From assembly GCA_017450695.1 (NCBI GenBank), contig JAFSTA010000239.1, positions 1 through 50,027 on the forward strand: a stretch of 50,027 nucleotides of DNA. The letters run 5' to 3'. The DNA comes from Kiritimatiellia bacterium. Lineage in GTDB: Bacteria > Verrucomicrobiota > Kiritimatiellia > RFP12 > UBA1067. The translations under genes and the position numbers were made by a program. The stretch's first letter is position 1; each line of letters begins with the position of its first letter. A model generated the notes under the pieces. That model searched no databases. It was not told the DNA's origin and worked only from the letters and a program-made list of their open reading frames with translations. Shown here piece after piece: positions 38,940 to 47,104 of this stretch.

Positions 38940-39833
38940 ATGAAAATGTTGCGTAGAGAGTTTCTGATTGCCGCCTCCGCCGCCGCGCTTGGCGGAGTGC
39001 GGGCTGGCGCGGTCGTGTCGCGTGACACGGCGGCGAATGTCCGCGTCCCTTCCGCGCCTCGTCTCGCGTTTCAGGTCTATGCCGTCCGCGACCTGTGTGC
39101 GCGTGATTTCCCCGGCACGTTGAAGGCGGTCCGGGAAATCGGGTACGAGGGCGTGGAGACCGGACGGTTCTACGGGCTGGATGCGAAGGGGCTGGGAGCC
39201 GCAGTGCGCGGTGCCGGACTCGAACTGGTCGCCCTCCAGCTCTATCCGCATACGCTCACGGAACCGAATCTCAAGGAGACGATCCGATTCTGCCAGGACA
39301 GCGGTTGCCGCCGCATCAACACCGCCTGGTTCAAGGGAAGCGCGGAGAATGAAAATGACTGGCAGCTTGTCGTGAACGTCATCAACCACGCGGCGGAGGT
39401 CTGCGCCCGCGAGGGGATCGCCATCGGTTACCACAACCACGACCAGGAGTTCAGCATTCGCTTCGACGGCAAGGCCGTCTGCGAATGGTTGTATGAACGG
39501 TTCTCGCCGCGCGTCCTGCAGGAGTTCGATCCGGGGTGGTGTGTACTGGGCGGCGGCGATCCCTTGGCGTGGCTTGCCTCGCACAGGCGGCGCAATCCCA
39601 CCGTACACGTGATGCCGGCGATTGCGGATACGGCTGGACTCAAGCCCGGCGGGGCGGGGGTCGCCGCGCCGCGCGACCGTGCCGACTGGTCGCGGCTCAT
39701 CCCCGCGTTGGTGCGCGACGGCGTGGAATGGTTCGTCGCGAAACCGACATCCTTCCCCGATTCGCTGGCAGATCTCGCTGCGAGCTACCGCACGTTGCGG
39801 GGCATTCTCGCATCCGGTGTTGAAGACAAGTAA
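38940..39833 (+). CDS. Tat-exported sugar isomerase/epimerase-like TIM-barrel protein
   Basis: The 297-residue protein starts with a twin-arginine signal (LRREFLIAASAAALGG). The xylose-isomerase-like TIM barrel (AP endonuclease 2 superfamily) follows: LAFQVYAVRDL, TLKAVREIGYEGVETG, INTAWFKG, IAIGYHNHDQEF and LQEFDPGWCVLGG. The histidine, glutamate and aspartate residues in these motifs match the metal site of the family, so it may isomerise or epimerise a sugar in the periplasm. Substrate unknown. AGAGGAA precedes ATG 38940; ATG 38946 is possible. It lies in the same direction as the DUF5107 and glycosidase genes, 21 bases before the latter. Confidence 0.84.
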   Translation: MKMLRREFLIAASAAALGGVRAGAVVSRDTAANVRVPSAPRLAFQVYAVRDLCARDFPGTLKAVREIGYEGVETGRFYGLDAKGLGAAVRGAGLELVALQLYPHTLTEPNLKETIRFCQDSGCRRINTAWFKGSAENENDWQLVVNVINHAAEVCAREGIAIGYHNHDQEFSIRFDGKAVCEWLYERFSPRVLQEFDPGWCVLGGGDPLAWLASHRRRNPTVHVMPAIADTAGLKPGGAGVAAPRDRADWSRLIPALVRDGVEWFVAKPTSFPDSLADLAASYRTLRGILASGVEDK

Positions 39834-39854
39834 CAAAAGAAAGGAAATGAAAGC

Positions 39855-41777
39855 ATGAAAACGAAACGCTCATTCATTCTCACCCTGGCGGTATTCGCCG
39901 TGTTCGCGGCGTTTGCGGAACGGAACGGTCCCTGGCCGAAGGAAAAGGCTTGGGAATGGTACAACGCCCAGCCGTGGATTCGCGGCTGCAATTACATGCC
40001 TGCCAGCGCGGCGAACCGCTTGGATATGTGGCAGGAATTCGGCAGCAAGGAACGCTTCGAGGAGATGGATCGCGAACTCGCTCTCGCAGAATCCATCGGC
40101 TTCAACGCGGTGCGCGTGTTGTTGGAGGAGAACGGTTTCGGCGCTTGGTACTACGAGCACGACGACTTTCTGAAGAACTTTGAGAAGTTCCTCGCGCTTT
40201 GCGCGAAACACAAGATTCGTGCGATCGTTTGCCTCGGCAATGATTGCTCACGTCCGAAACAACTGTGGTCAATCCCGAAACCGGGGGTGCAGCCATGCGA
40301 CTGGGGTTATCACGGCGCGCGCAAACAGAGCCAGCACGGAAGCTTTCCGGGAGCGATCGGGTACATCAGCGCGGATGATCCGGAACTGAAACCCAAGTTC
40401 TTCCAGATGTGCGAAGAGGTGATGGTGAAGTACAAGGAGGATGATCGTATCCTCTTCTGGAACATTTGGAACGAGCCGGGGAACAACGGGCGAGGCAAGG
40501 TTTCCGCACCGCTCGTCAAGGAGATGTTCGAACTCGCGTGGAAGATCGGCGTGAAGCATCCCTGCGCTGCCGATGTCTGGACAGGAAGGTTGGAGTCAAA
40601 TCTGGAAACCGCCGAGGGTGTCGCGGCGGCATGGAGTGACATCATCAGTTACCATTCGTACAGCCCGCTGGCAGCTCAGATCGGCCTTGCAAGACGACTC
40701 AAGGAGATGTTCGGGCGTCCGATGATCAATACGGAATGGCTGGCTCGTATCCGCGACTGTAACGTGCAGGATTGCTACCCGTTCTTTGCGCAGGAACGTA
40801 TCGGTTGTACCTGCTGGGGATTTGTCGCCGGCAAATACCAGACCTACGAACCATGGGAGAGTATGTGGCGGCAGATCGAACGCGGCGGTGGCAAGCACTT
40901 CAAGATGACCAAGTGGTTCCATGACCTTTTCCGCCCGTCGCTCCGTCCCTACGATCCGGAGGAGATCGAGATTATCAAGCGCATCAACGCGCAGATGGAC
41001 GCCGAAAGGAAAGGGGAGTCGCTTCGCGTGAAGATCGCGAAAGCGTGCAAGATTACCGGAGAGGATATGTGGCACGGGTATCGTCGGACGAAATTCGATT
41101 TCAAGGGGCGCTCCGCATGGATTGTGGAACCATCCATAACGCCGCTCCAGGGATTGCCCTGGATCTGGTGTCTCCAGTGGCCGGACGCCTTCCCCGAACG
41201 TATGGGGACGATAGAACTGGTCAAGGCGGGTTTCCACTACGTGACGATCGACCTCTTCGATACGCGCATGGACGATGCCGGTATCACGGCGGCAGCTGAA
41301 TTCCAGACCTTCCTCACCGGTACGCTCGGTCTCGCTCCCAAGGCCAATCTCATCGGCATCAGCTGGGGCGGATTCCTTGCCGCGCGTTACGCCGCAATGA
41401 AACTGGACAACGTGGCGCGTATCTACCTCGACGGGTCGCTCCTGACTTTCGCGGGATACAGGCCTCCGGAGAGTGTCGGTCTCGGACCGTGGGCGAAGAT
41501 GCCGCCGCAGGACGGAAACTGGCGCGACGATCCGCGAATGCCGGTGAATCTCGCCCCCACGCTTGCGAAGGCGAAGATTCCCGTGCTGCTGGTTTACGGC
41601 GGACAGGACCAGATGATCAAGCCCAACGAAAACAGCCGCCGCTTCGCCGCGAAGTACAAAGCGGAGAACAGCGGAGAGATCGAAGTGCGCGAACGTCCTG
41701 AATACGGCCATCATCCGCACGGGCTGGAACCAGGCGAATCCGGCGTCATCACCCGCTTCTTTCTGCCCCGCAAGTAA
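39855..41777 (+). CDS. Exported GH5-like glycosidase fused to an alpha/beta-hydrolase esterase
   Basis: The 640-residue protein has a signal peptide (1-21). Residues 35-380 form a clan GH-A TIM barrel with acid/base E207 in NIWNEPGNNG and nucleophile E294 in MINTEW, and the early FNAVRVLLEENGF segment. Residues about 420-640 are an alpha/beta hydrolase with nucleophile S503 in GISWGGFLA, D585 in YGGQDQM and H619 in GHHPHG, a complete triad. One chain could cut a polysaccharide backbone and remove an ester, as in xylan or mannan breakdown. The exact GH family is uncertain. AAGGAAATGAAAGC precedes the start. It ends the XylR-controlled cluster. Confidence 0.82.
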   Translation: MKTKRSFILTLAVFAVFAAFAERNGPWPKEKAWEWYNAQPWIRGCNYMPASAANRLDMWQEFGSKERFEEMDRELALAESIGFNAVRVLLEENGFGAWYYEHDDFLKNFEKFLALCAKHKIRAIVCLGNDCSRPKQLWSIPKPGVQPCDWGYHGARKQSQHGSFPGAIGYISADDPELKPKFFQMCEEVMVKYKEDDRILFWNIWNEPGNNGRGKVSAPLVKEMFELAWKIGVKHPCAADVWTGRLESNLETAEGVAAAWSDIISYHSYSPLAAQIGLARRLKEMFGRPMINTEWLARIRDCNVQDCYPFFAQERIGCTCWGFVAGKYQTYEPWESMWRQIERGGGKHFKMTKWFHDLFRPSLRPYDPEEIEIIKRINAQMDAERKGESLRVKIAKACKITGEDMWHGYRRTKFDFKGRSAWIVEPSITPLQGLPWIWCLQWPDAFPERMGTIELVKAGFHYVTIDLFDTRMDDAGITAAAEFQTFLTGTLGLAPKANLIGISWGGFLAARYAAMKLDNVARIYLDGSLLTFAGYRPPESVGLGPWAKMPPQDGNWRDDPRMPVNLAPTLAKAKIPVLLVYGGQDQMIKPNENSRRFAAKYKAENSGEIEVRERPEYGHHPHGLEPGESGVITRFFLPRK

Positions 41778-41884
41778 CGAAGGATAGCTGGTAGCTTGCC
41801 GATCCGTTCCGAGTTCTGCGCGAGATATTCGGGGAAGCGATACTTGCGGATTATAGTTGATTGTTTCCTCACGCAGAGCGGGAG

Positions 41885-41904
41885 GGTCGCGCCCCGTCGC
41901 GACC
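41885..41904. repeat. REP-like palindrome GGTCGCG-CCCCGT-CGCGACC
   Basis: Perfect 7-bp stem with loop CCCCGT. The second copy at 42005-42024 has one arm changed to GGTCACG. A relative on the other strand lies at 26338-26357. Confidence 0.65.
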
Positions 41905-41944
41905 GTTTGGGTTGCGTTTCTGAGTTCTAGTCGAGTTGTTCGGG

Positions 41945-41966
41945 GAAGCGACACGCTTGTCGCTTC
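41945..41966. repeat. Hairpin GAAGCGACA-CGCT-TGTCGCTTC
   Basis: Perfect 9-bp stem, repeated at 42065-42086 within the duplication. A variant with a compensatory base pair is at 42102-42123. Confidence 0.65.
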
Positions 41967-42101
41967 ACGGGCGTAGTTGATTGTTTCCTCACGCAGAGCG
42001 GGAGGGTCACGCCCCGTCGCGACCGTTTGGGTTGCGTTTCTGAGTTCTAGTCGAGTTGTTCGGGGAAGCGACACGCTTGTCGCTTCACATGATGGTAGAA
42101 T

Positions 42102-42123
42102 GAAGCGGCAGGAGTGCCGCTTC
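42102..42123. repeat. Hairpin GAAGCGGCA-GGAG-TGCCGCTTC
   Basis: Perfect 9-bp stem. Compared with 41945-41966 one A:T pair is replaced by G:C, so pairing is kept while sequence changes. Confidence 0.65.
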
Positions 42124-42242
42124 CCCGATTGGGTACACCCTATCCATGCTCGAAAGCTATTGACTGCTTACTACTGCCTGCTTCCTAGCTCCCTCGTCAT
42201 CCCAGTTGTCCCAGGGGCGAGAAAATCGCATTTCGCTCACCC

Positions 42243-42271
42243 TTGTCTGTTCGTTTGGTATATGCTATACT
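42243..42271 (+). promoter_or_regulatory. Promoter TTGTCT-17-TATACT (extended) for the MATE/SpoIIE operon
   Basis: TTGTCT (42243-42248) and TATACT (42266-42271) are 17 bp apart, with TGC in front of the -10. It closely resembles the promoter at 28333-28361. The leader is about 24 nt and lacks a ribosome site. Confidence 0.68.
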
Positions 42272-42301
42272 CAATAACTCATTTGCCAAACAGCAACGAC
42301 A

Positions 42302-43996
42302 ATGACTTTTGCGACAACCAAATTCCGGGCCTTTCTTCCCGCCGCCACGTTTGCGATGGCGGCTGAGTTCCTCATGGGATTGTCGGATTCTGTTATCTGC
42401 GGACACATCCTCGGCGAGAACGGACTCTCGGCGGTCAACCTGATGCAGGGGGTGTTCGAGGTCGTAACGTTCGTCGGGATGATGGCTGCGGTCGGAACGA
42501 GTGTTCTGTTCGCGACGGAACTGGGTGCTTTGCACGTCCGTCGGGCGCGTGGTTTCTTTACGCTTGGTCTCCTGGCATCCGTGATCTTCGGCTTGCTGGT
42601 CGTCGTGTTGCTTGCCGTCGCGCGTACGCCGGTCATCGTCTCTTTCGGGGCTTCGCCGGAGGTTTCGGCCCTGGCCTCTTCCTATTGGTTGTGGTTCCTT
42701 CCGGCCGCAATGCTGGAACCGGTCGCCTTTTTCCTCGGGACGATGTGCTACACCGACGGCGATGCACGGCTATCGTTCTTCTCTTACATGGCGCAACTCG
42801 GCGGCAACTGTCTGATGTCCATACCGCTGACGATGGCTTACGGCGCAGCCGGATGCGCAGTAGGTTCGGGGCTAGGTTTGTTTCTCGCGATCATCGTCCT
42901 GCTGTTCCATTTCCGCAGACGGGGGTGCATGCTGGGCTTTTCGCGGCATTTCCGTTTTTCCGATCTCGTGCGAATCTCTCGCACCTCGCTTGGAGACGCC
43001 AGCAAGAACATTGGCAAGGCCATTCTGATGTTCGCTCTCAACGCCTACGTGATCTCGCATTTCGGTTCGGATGCGTTGCCGATTCTTGCGGTCGTGGTGA
43101 TGACGATCGGCATTTCAGAGGTCTTCAACGGTGTTGCGAATGCTGCCCAGCCGCTCGCGAGCGTCTATGTCGGCGAACGTAACACGGTCTTGACGAAGCG
43201 GATCATGCGCGTGGCGTTGGCGACATCGCTACTCGAGGGAGGGAGTGTCATGCTGCTGTTGCTCGCATTCCCGAAGTTGATGCTTCTTCTGGCGGGAATC
43301 GGAAATCCATCGATGGTTCCGGAGGCATCGCTTGCGGTCCGTCTGGCGTCTTTCTCCTTGCCGGGGTTGGCGCTTGTTCTGCTGTTCAACTCCTACTACG
43401 TCTTCATCGGACGGGAGGGGTTGTCCACGGCTCTGACGCTATTATCCGTCCTCGTGGCCCCGCTCGTGTTCTTTCCCGTTTTCGGTTCGGTCTGGGGCGC
43501 GCGCGGCGTTTGGCTTGCGTGTGGCATAGCTCCCGGCGTGTCGTTCGGATTTTTCGCTCTTTATCTGCTGGTGTACAGGGGGCGCCGACGCTTCCCCTAT
43601 CTTCTGCCGGGAGATCGCGAGGCGTTCATCCACGTATTCGACCTTGAACTTGAGCCAGACGCCGTTTGCGATACCTCGGCGAACGTCGAGTCGTATCTCA
43701 GGCAGCGGGGAATCGACAGACTGCGTGCGTCAAAGGCCGCGCTTCTCGTTGAGGAGGCATTGATGGTCGTCCACGACCGCAATTCCGGCAGACGTATCAA
43801 AGCGGAGGTGACCGTCGATCTCAACGAAGGGCTGACGCTTATCCTTCGTGACGACGGCGAAATTTTTGACATCACGGACTCGGACGCGCGGATCTCCTCG
43901 CTCCGCAGTTATCTCGTCTCCAACCTGATGACGGTGATTCCCAATCGCCGCAACCTTACTACAACCGGATTCAACCGAAACGTATTCAAACTATGA
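42302..43996 (+). CDS. MATE-family transporter with a C-terminal HATPase-like domain
   Basis: The 564-residue protein has about twelve transmembrane helices (residues 1-440) in the MATE pattern, including AAEFLMGLSDSVICGHILGENGLSAVNLMQG and the second-half VFNGVANAAQPLASVYVGERN. MATE proteins export drugs or metabolites using H+ or Na+. Residues about 450-564 form a soluble tail resembling anti-sigma HATPase domains, with LLVEEALMVVHDRN (N-box-like) and LILRDDGEIFDITD (G1-like). No glycine-rich G2 lid follows, so ATP binding is doubtful. The start has no clear ribosome site. Its stop overlaps the next gene (ATGA at 43993-43996). Confidence 0.82.
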   Translation: MTFATTKFRAFLPAATFAMAAEFLMGLSDSVICGHILGENGLSAVNLMQGVFEVVTFVGMMAAVGTSVLFATELGALHVRRARGFFTLGLLASVIFGLLVVVLLAVARTPVIVSFGASPEVSALASSYWLWFLPAAMLEPVAFFLGTMCYTDGDARLSFFSYMAQLGGNCLMSIPLTMAYGAAGCAVGSGLGLFLAIIVLLFHFRRRGCMLGFSRHFRFSDLVRISRTSLGDASKNIGKAILMFALNAYVISHFGSDALPILAVVVMTIGISEVFNGVANAAQPLASVYVGERNTVLTKRIMRVALATSLLEGGSVMLLLLAFPKLMLLLAGIGNPSMVPEASLAVRLASFSLPGLALVLLFNSYYVFIGREGLSTALTLLSVLVAPLVFFPVFGSVWGARGVWLACGIAPGVSFGFFALYLLVYRGRRRFPYLLPGDREAFIHVFDLELEPDAVCDTSANVESYLRQRGIDRLRASKAALLVEEALMVVHDRNSGRRIKAEVTVDLNEGLTLILRDDGEIFDITDSDARISSLRSYLVSNLMTVIPNRRNLTTTGFNRNVFKL

Positions 43997-44706
43997 AACC
44001 GTATCTTCTTTTGTCACTCGTCGTTCTTCTAGGCTGCTCGGATCAAACCACGAAACAGACCGGTGTTGATCCGCGCGTCACGGATGTGTCGCGTCCACTC
44101 GTCTTCGTAACCCATCCGACGGAACCGCCTTTTTCCTATCGGGACAGTTCGGGTGCGCTCGTCGGCAAGGATATCGATCTGGCGCGGCAGATCGCCGCGA
44201 AGATGGGCCGGAAACTCATCGTGGAGGAAATCGTTTTCACCGACATCCTGCCGCGGCTCAAGGGAGGTACTGCCGATTTTGGCATAGCCACGATCACAAT
44301 CACCGATGCGCGCCGGTGCGACGTTGACTTTTCAGAACCGTACGCCAAAGGCGGTGCGTGCTTCCTGTACAGGAAGGATGGAACAAAACCTCGTATGTCG
44401 CAGATAGGTACGCTCAATATCGGGGTCGAGTCCGATACGATCCAGGACCTCTATCTCTGCCGCCACGGATGCGATCCGGTGCGATTCATCAACCTGCAAG
44501 AGGCGATTGCCGCGCTGGAGAACAACAAGATTGACGCCGTGTTCTACGATGCACCCCTGTTGGAGATACGGGCTAAGGCATCAGGTGGACGCTTTACCGT
44601 CACGCCTCTGGAGACACGGGAATTCTATGGAGTCGCCGTGGATAAGCGGCGACCGGATGTGCTTGCGGCGGCGAACGCCGTGATTGCGGAAGGAGGCGCG
44701 AAATGA
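43993..44706 (+). CDS. Family 3 solute-binding lipoprotein
   Basis: The 237-residue protein has a lipoprotein signal with lipobox VVLLGC (C15). An SBP_bac_3 domain of the amino-acid-binding type follows: PPFSYRDSSGALVGKDIDLARQIAAKMGRKL, GTADFGIATITITDARRCDVDFSEPY and INLQEAIAALENNKIDAVFYDAPL. No ABC permease or ATPase gene is next to it, so it is more likely a sensor than a transport component. It lies between the MATE gene and the phosphatase gene with ATGA overlaps on both sides. A natural inference is that it binds a ligand in the periplasm and signals to the phosphatase. Confidence 0.87.
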   Translation: MKPYLLLSLVVLLGCSDQTTKQTGVDPRVTDVSRPLVFVTHPTEPPFSYRDSSGALVGKDIDLARQIAAKMGRKLIVEEIVFTDILPRLKGGTADFGIATITITDARRCDVDFSEPYAKGGACFLYRKDGTKPRMSQIGTLNIGVESDTIQDLYLCRHGCDPVRFINLQEAIAALENNKIDAVFYDAPLLEIRAKASGGRFTVTPLETREFYGVAVDKRRPDVLAAANAVIAEGGAK

Positions 44707-46724
44707 CTGCAAGGCATAGCCTCGACCTGAAAATCATTCTCAGTGTGTTGGCTGCGTTTGCGTTGTCCATGGCCTTCACGTGGTTCCTTCACAATCTTCT
44801 CTCCGAACGGGATGCCTATGCGCTTATCGACCGCACGTTCAGGAATGTGGAATCCGAGATTACCGATTGCGTCAACGAACGGCTCGTGCGCCAGTGTATG
44901 GCGGCACGCGAGCGGCTTGATGAAGGTCATCCCGACGATACGGCGGCGTTGCAGGACTTGGCGCGCGAACTGCGCGTTACCGAGATCAGCTTGGCAGATT
45001 CGAAAGGAGACATAGTCCGTTCTTCGGTGCCCGAATATCTGGCCAGTCCCGGTAAGCCTGCCTTCAATTTCGCCGCAGCCGGCGGCAAGGCCGCCCAGAT
45101 GATGGGCCTGATAGATGGACAGGAGACCGAATACTGCCAGCCGTACCGTAGCAGCGACGTGAACAATGCCTGGCGTAAGTTTGTCGGGGTCTGGCGTCCA
45201 TCCGGCGGTTTTGTCGAGATCGGCTGCGACGGAGAGGCGCTACGCGGACTCGCCCGCGCATCCATTGTTGACCTTTTCCGCAACTGGCGTGTTGGCGGCA
45301 CGGGCGGTATCGTGGTCACCACGGGGTCCGGCCTTGTCCTCTCCGACTACACCGACCCCAACCGGGAAGGCACGCAGTGGAGAGAGCCGGACAATTCGTT
45401 CTACTGGAAACGGATGGACATCGAGAGCTTTCCCACCTATGTGATGATTCCCAAGGCCTCTGCGGCGGTACAGCGCGATGTCCTTGTCGGTGCCACGGCG
45501 ACCCTGAACGGCGCAGCGCTCGTGTTCGTCGCACTGCTCGTGGGGATCGTGATCTCCTCCTTCGTCCGCCAGCAGATTCGCGCACAGGCCGCGAAGGAAC
45601 TGAAGATGGCGAAAGATATCCAGCTCGCGGCGCTGCCGAACGTCTTTCCTCCGTTCCCCGATGAGACACGTTTTGACATCTGGGCGTCGATGGAGACAGC
45701 CAAGGAGGTGGGCGGGGACTTCTACGACTTCTACTTCACGGGGCAGGACCGCGTCCTGTTCCTCGTTGCCGATGTCAGCGGTAAGGGAGTCCCCGCCGCG
45801 ATGTTCATGATGAGGGCGAAGACGTTAATCAAGAGCATCGCGCAGACGGGCAAGCCACTGGTGCAGGTGTTTGAGGAGGCGAACGATGCGCTCTGCGAGG
45901 GGAATTCGTCCAACATGTTCGTCACCGTGTGGGCCGGTGAGATCAATACGCGCACTGGACGCGTCACCTACGTGAACGCGGGACACAATCCCCCGGTCGT
46001 ACGGCACGGCGGCACAGTCGAATATCTGAAGTCCCGACCTTCGCTCGTCTTGGGCGCCATGTCCGGTGTCCACTATCGCGTAGGCGAGCTGCAATTGGAA
46101 CCGGGCGACACGATCTACCTCTACACGGACGGCATTACCGAGCAGCCGAATGCGTCCGGGGAACTCTACGGGGAGGAGCGTTTGCTGAATACGTTCGCAG
46201 CAAGCACCGACCAACGGGATGCCGTACTCGGCGCCGTACTCGCGGACATGCGCCGGTATGCGGCGGACGTGGAGCAGGCTGACGATTGCACGCAGCTTAT
46301 GATCCGCTATCGCGGAGAACCGGATGTCGTATTCTATGAATACGCGCCGACGATGGAAGACCTCGCGAAGGCAACATCGGATCTCTGCGCCGCCCTTGAA
46401 CCCGTGCCGGAGAAGATCCGGAATCAGATGTTAGTTGCCGCCGATGAGATATTCGCCAACGTCGTGCGCCATTCCGGTGCGACGAAATGGTCTTTGACCG
46501 TAGAGAGAACGCACTATCCCGATTGCGTGCGCCTGATTATCACCGACGACGGCAAGGCGTTTGATCCGCTCTCCCACCGCGACCCCGATACGACGCTCTG
46601 CGCGGAAGACCGGGGGGTCGGAGGGCTTGGCATCCTGATCGTCAAGAAGACTATGTCACCCGTCACCTACAGGCGACGGAACGGTATGAACGTACTCACA
46701 ATGGGGAAAAACTATGGAGATTAA
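44703..46724 (+). CDS. Membrane SpoIIE/RsbU-type PP2C phosphatase with HATPase domain
   Basis: The 673-residue protein has a transmembrane helix (about 9-31), a periplasmic Cache-like sensor (about 32-260), a second helix (about 263-287), a short coiled linker (AKELKMAKDIQLAALP), a PP2C/SpoIIE phosphatase and a C-terminal HATPase. The phosphatase motifs are GGDFYDF, DVSGKGVPAA, GHNPP, LYTDGITE and ADDCTQL, giving the full metal site. The HATPase has DEIFANVVRHS, DDGKAFDP and GVGGLGI, all intact. It likely dephosphorylates the STAS protein encoded next and can also act as its kinase, a one-protein form of RsbU plus RsbW. Start overlaps the lipoprotein stop (ATGA at 44703-44706). Confidence 0.92.
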   Translation: MTARHSLDLKIILSVLAAFALSMAFTWFLHNLLSERDAYALIDRTFRNVESEITDCVNERLVRQCMAARERLDEGHPDDTAALQDLARELRVTEISLADSKGDIVRSSVPEYLASPGKPAFNFAAAGGKAAQMMGLIDGQETEYCQPYRSSDVNNAWRKFVGVWRPSGGFVEIGCDGEALRGLARASIVDLFRNWRVGGTGGIVVTTGSGLVLSDYTDPNREGTQWREPDNSFYWKRMDIESFPTYVMIPKASAAVQRDVLVGATATLNGAALVFVALLVGIVISSFVRQQIRAQAAKELKMAKDIQLAALPNVFPPFPDETRFDIWASMETAKEVGGDFYDFYFTGQDRVLFLVADVSGKGVPAAMFMMRAKTLIKSIAQTGKPLVQVFEEANDALCEGNSSNMFVTVWAGEINTRTGRVTYVNAGHNPPVVRHGGTVEYLKSRPSLVLGAMSGVHYRVGELQLEPGDTIYLYTDGITEQPNASGELYGEERLLNTFAASTDQRDAVLGAVLADMRRYAADVEQADDCTQLMIRYRGEPDVVFYEYAPTMEDLAKATSDLCAALEPVPEKIRNQMLVAADEIFANVVRHSGATKWSLTVERTHYPDCVRLIITDDGKAFDPLSHRDPDTTLCAEDRGVGGLGILIVKKTMSPVTYRRRNGMNVLTMGKNYGD

Positions 46725-47007
46725 GACCAAATCAGAAGGGGCAAGGCTGACCATCGCCGTCAGCGGACGTGTTGACACCGTGACAGCTCCCGAACTCGAG
46801 GCAGCGCTCAAGTTCGGTGAGGCAACGTGTGTCGTGCTAGACCTCGAAAACGTTCCGTACATGAGTTCGGCAGGGCTACGGCTCCTGCTCAGTGCCCACA
46901 AGACCATGATCGGAAAAGGCGGCGAATTTCAGATCGCAAACGTCCAACCCACCGTCAGGGAGGTCCTGGACATCACAGGCTTCTCCGACATCCTCAATCT
47001 GGTGTAG
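46714..47007 (+). CDS. STAS-domain anti-sigma factor antagonist
   Basis: The 97-residue single-domain protein matches the RsbV/SpoIIAA family: IAVSGRVDTVTAPELEAALK, VVLDLENVPYMSSAGLRLLL and VREVLDITGF. The phosphorylatable serine is S52 in YMSSAGL. It would be the switch protein of the operon, phosphorylated by a HATPase kinase and released by the SpoIIE phosphatase. Its start overlaps the phosphatase gene by 11 bases. No sigma factor gene is in the window, so the output target is unknown; the MATE tail is one candidate partner. Confidence 0.93.
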   Translation: MEIKTKSEGARLTIAVSGRVDTVTAPELEAALKFGEATCVVLDLENVPYMSSAGLRLLLSAHKTMIGKGGEFQIANVQPTVREVLDITGFSDILNLV

Positions 47008-47074
47008 CCGCATTTCAACTGTGCCGATGGGTTGGCAGGGGAGAAACGACGGTCCTTGTTTGGGCAAGTATTCC

Positions 47075-47104
47075 TTGCGGTGAGGGAGAAAAGTTTGATA
47101 TAGT
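47075..47104 (+). promoter_or_regulatory. Possible promoter TTGCGG-18-TATAGT
   Basis: TTGCGG (47075-47080) and TATAGT (47099-47104) lie in the 263-bp gap after the STAS gene. It could drive the transposase remnant and the genes after it. The -35 is weak. Confidence 0.35.

Larger units (their letters stand above)
41854..42088. repeat. Tandem 120-bp duplication
   Basis: Bases 41854-41968 and 41974-42088 are identical except at 41889 (g) and 42009 (a). A degenerate third copy lies at about 41810-41853. Near-identity implies a recent duplication. Confidence 0.92.
41778..42301. other. 524-bp repeat-rich intergenic region
   Basis: No gene is present. The region holds two copies of a 115-bp repeat at a 120-bp period, an older partial copy to the left, several palindromes, and the promoter of the MATE operon at 42243-42271. 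Confidence 0.75.

Noticed and set aside
38687-38956. Small + strand frame before the TIM-barrel gene
   Set aside because: Most of it is translated inverted-repeat DNA; no ribosome site at its start beyond the end of the previous gene.
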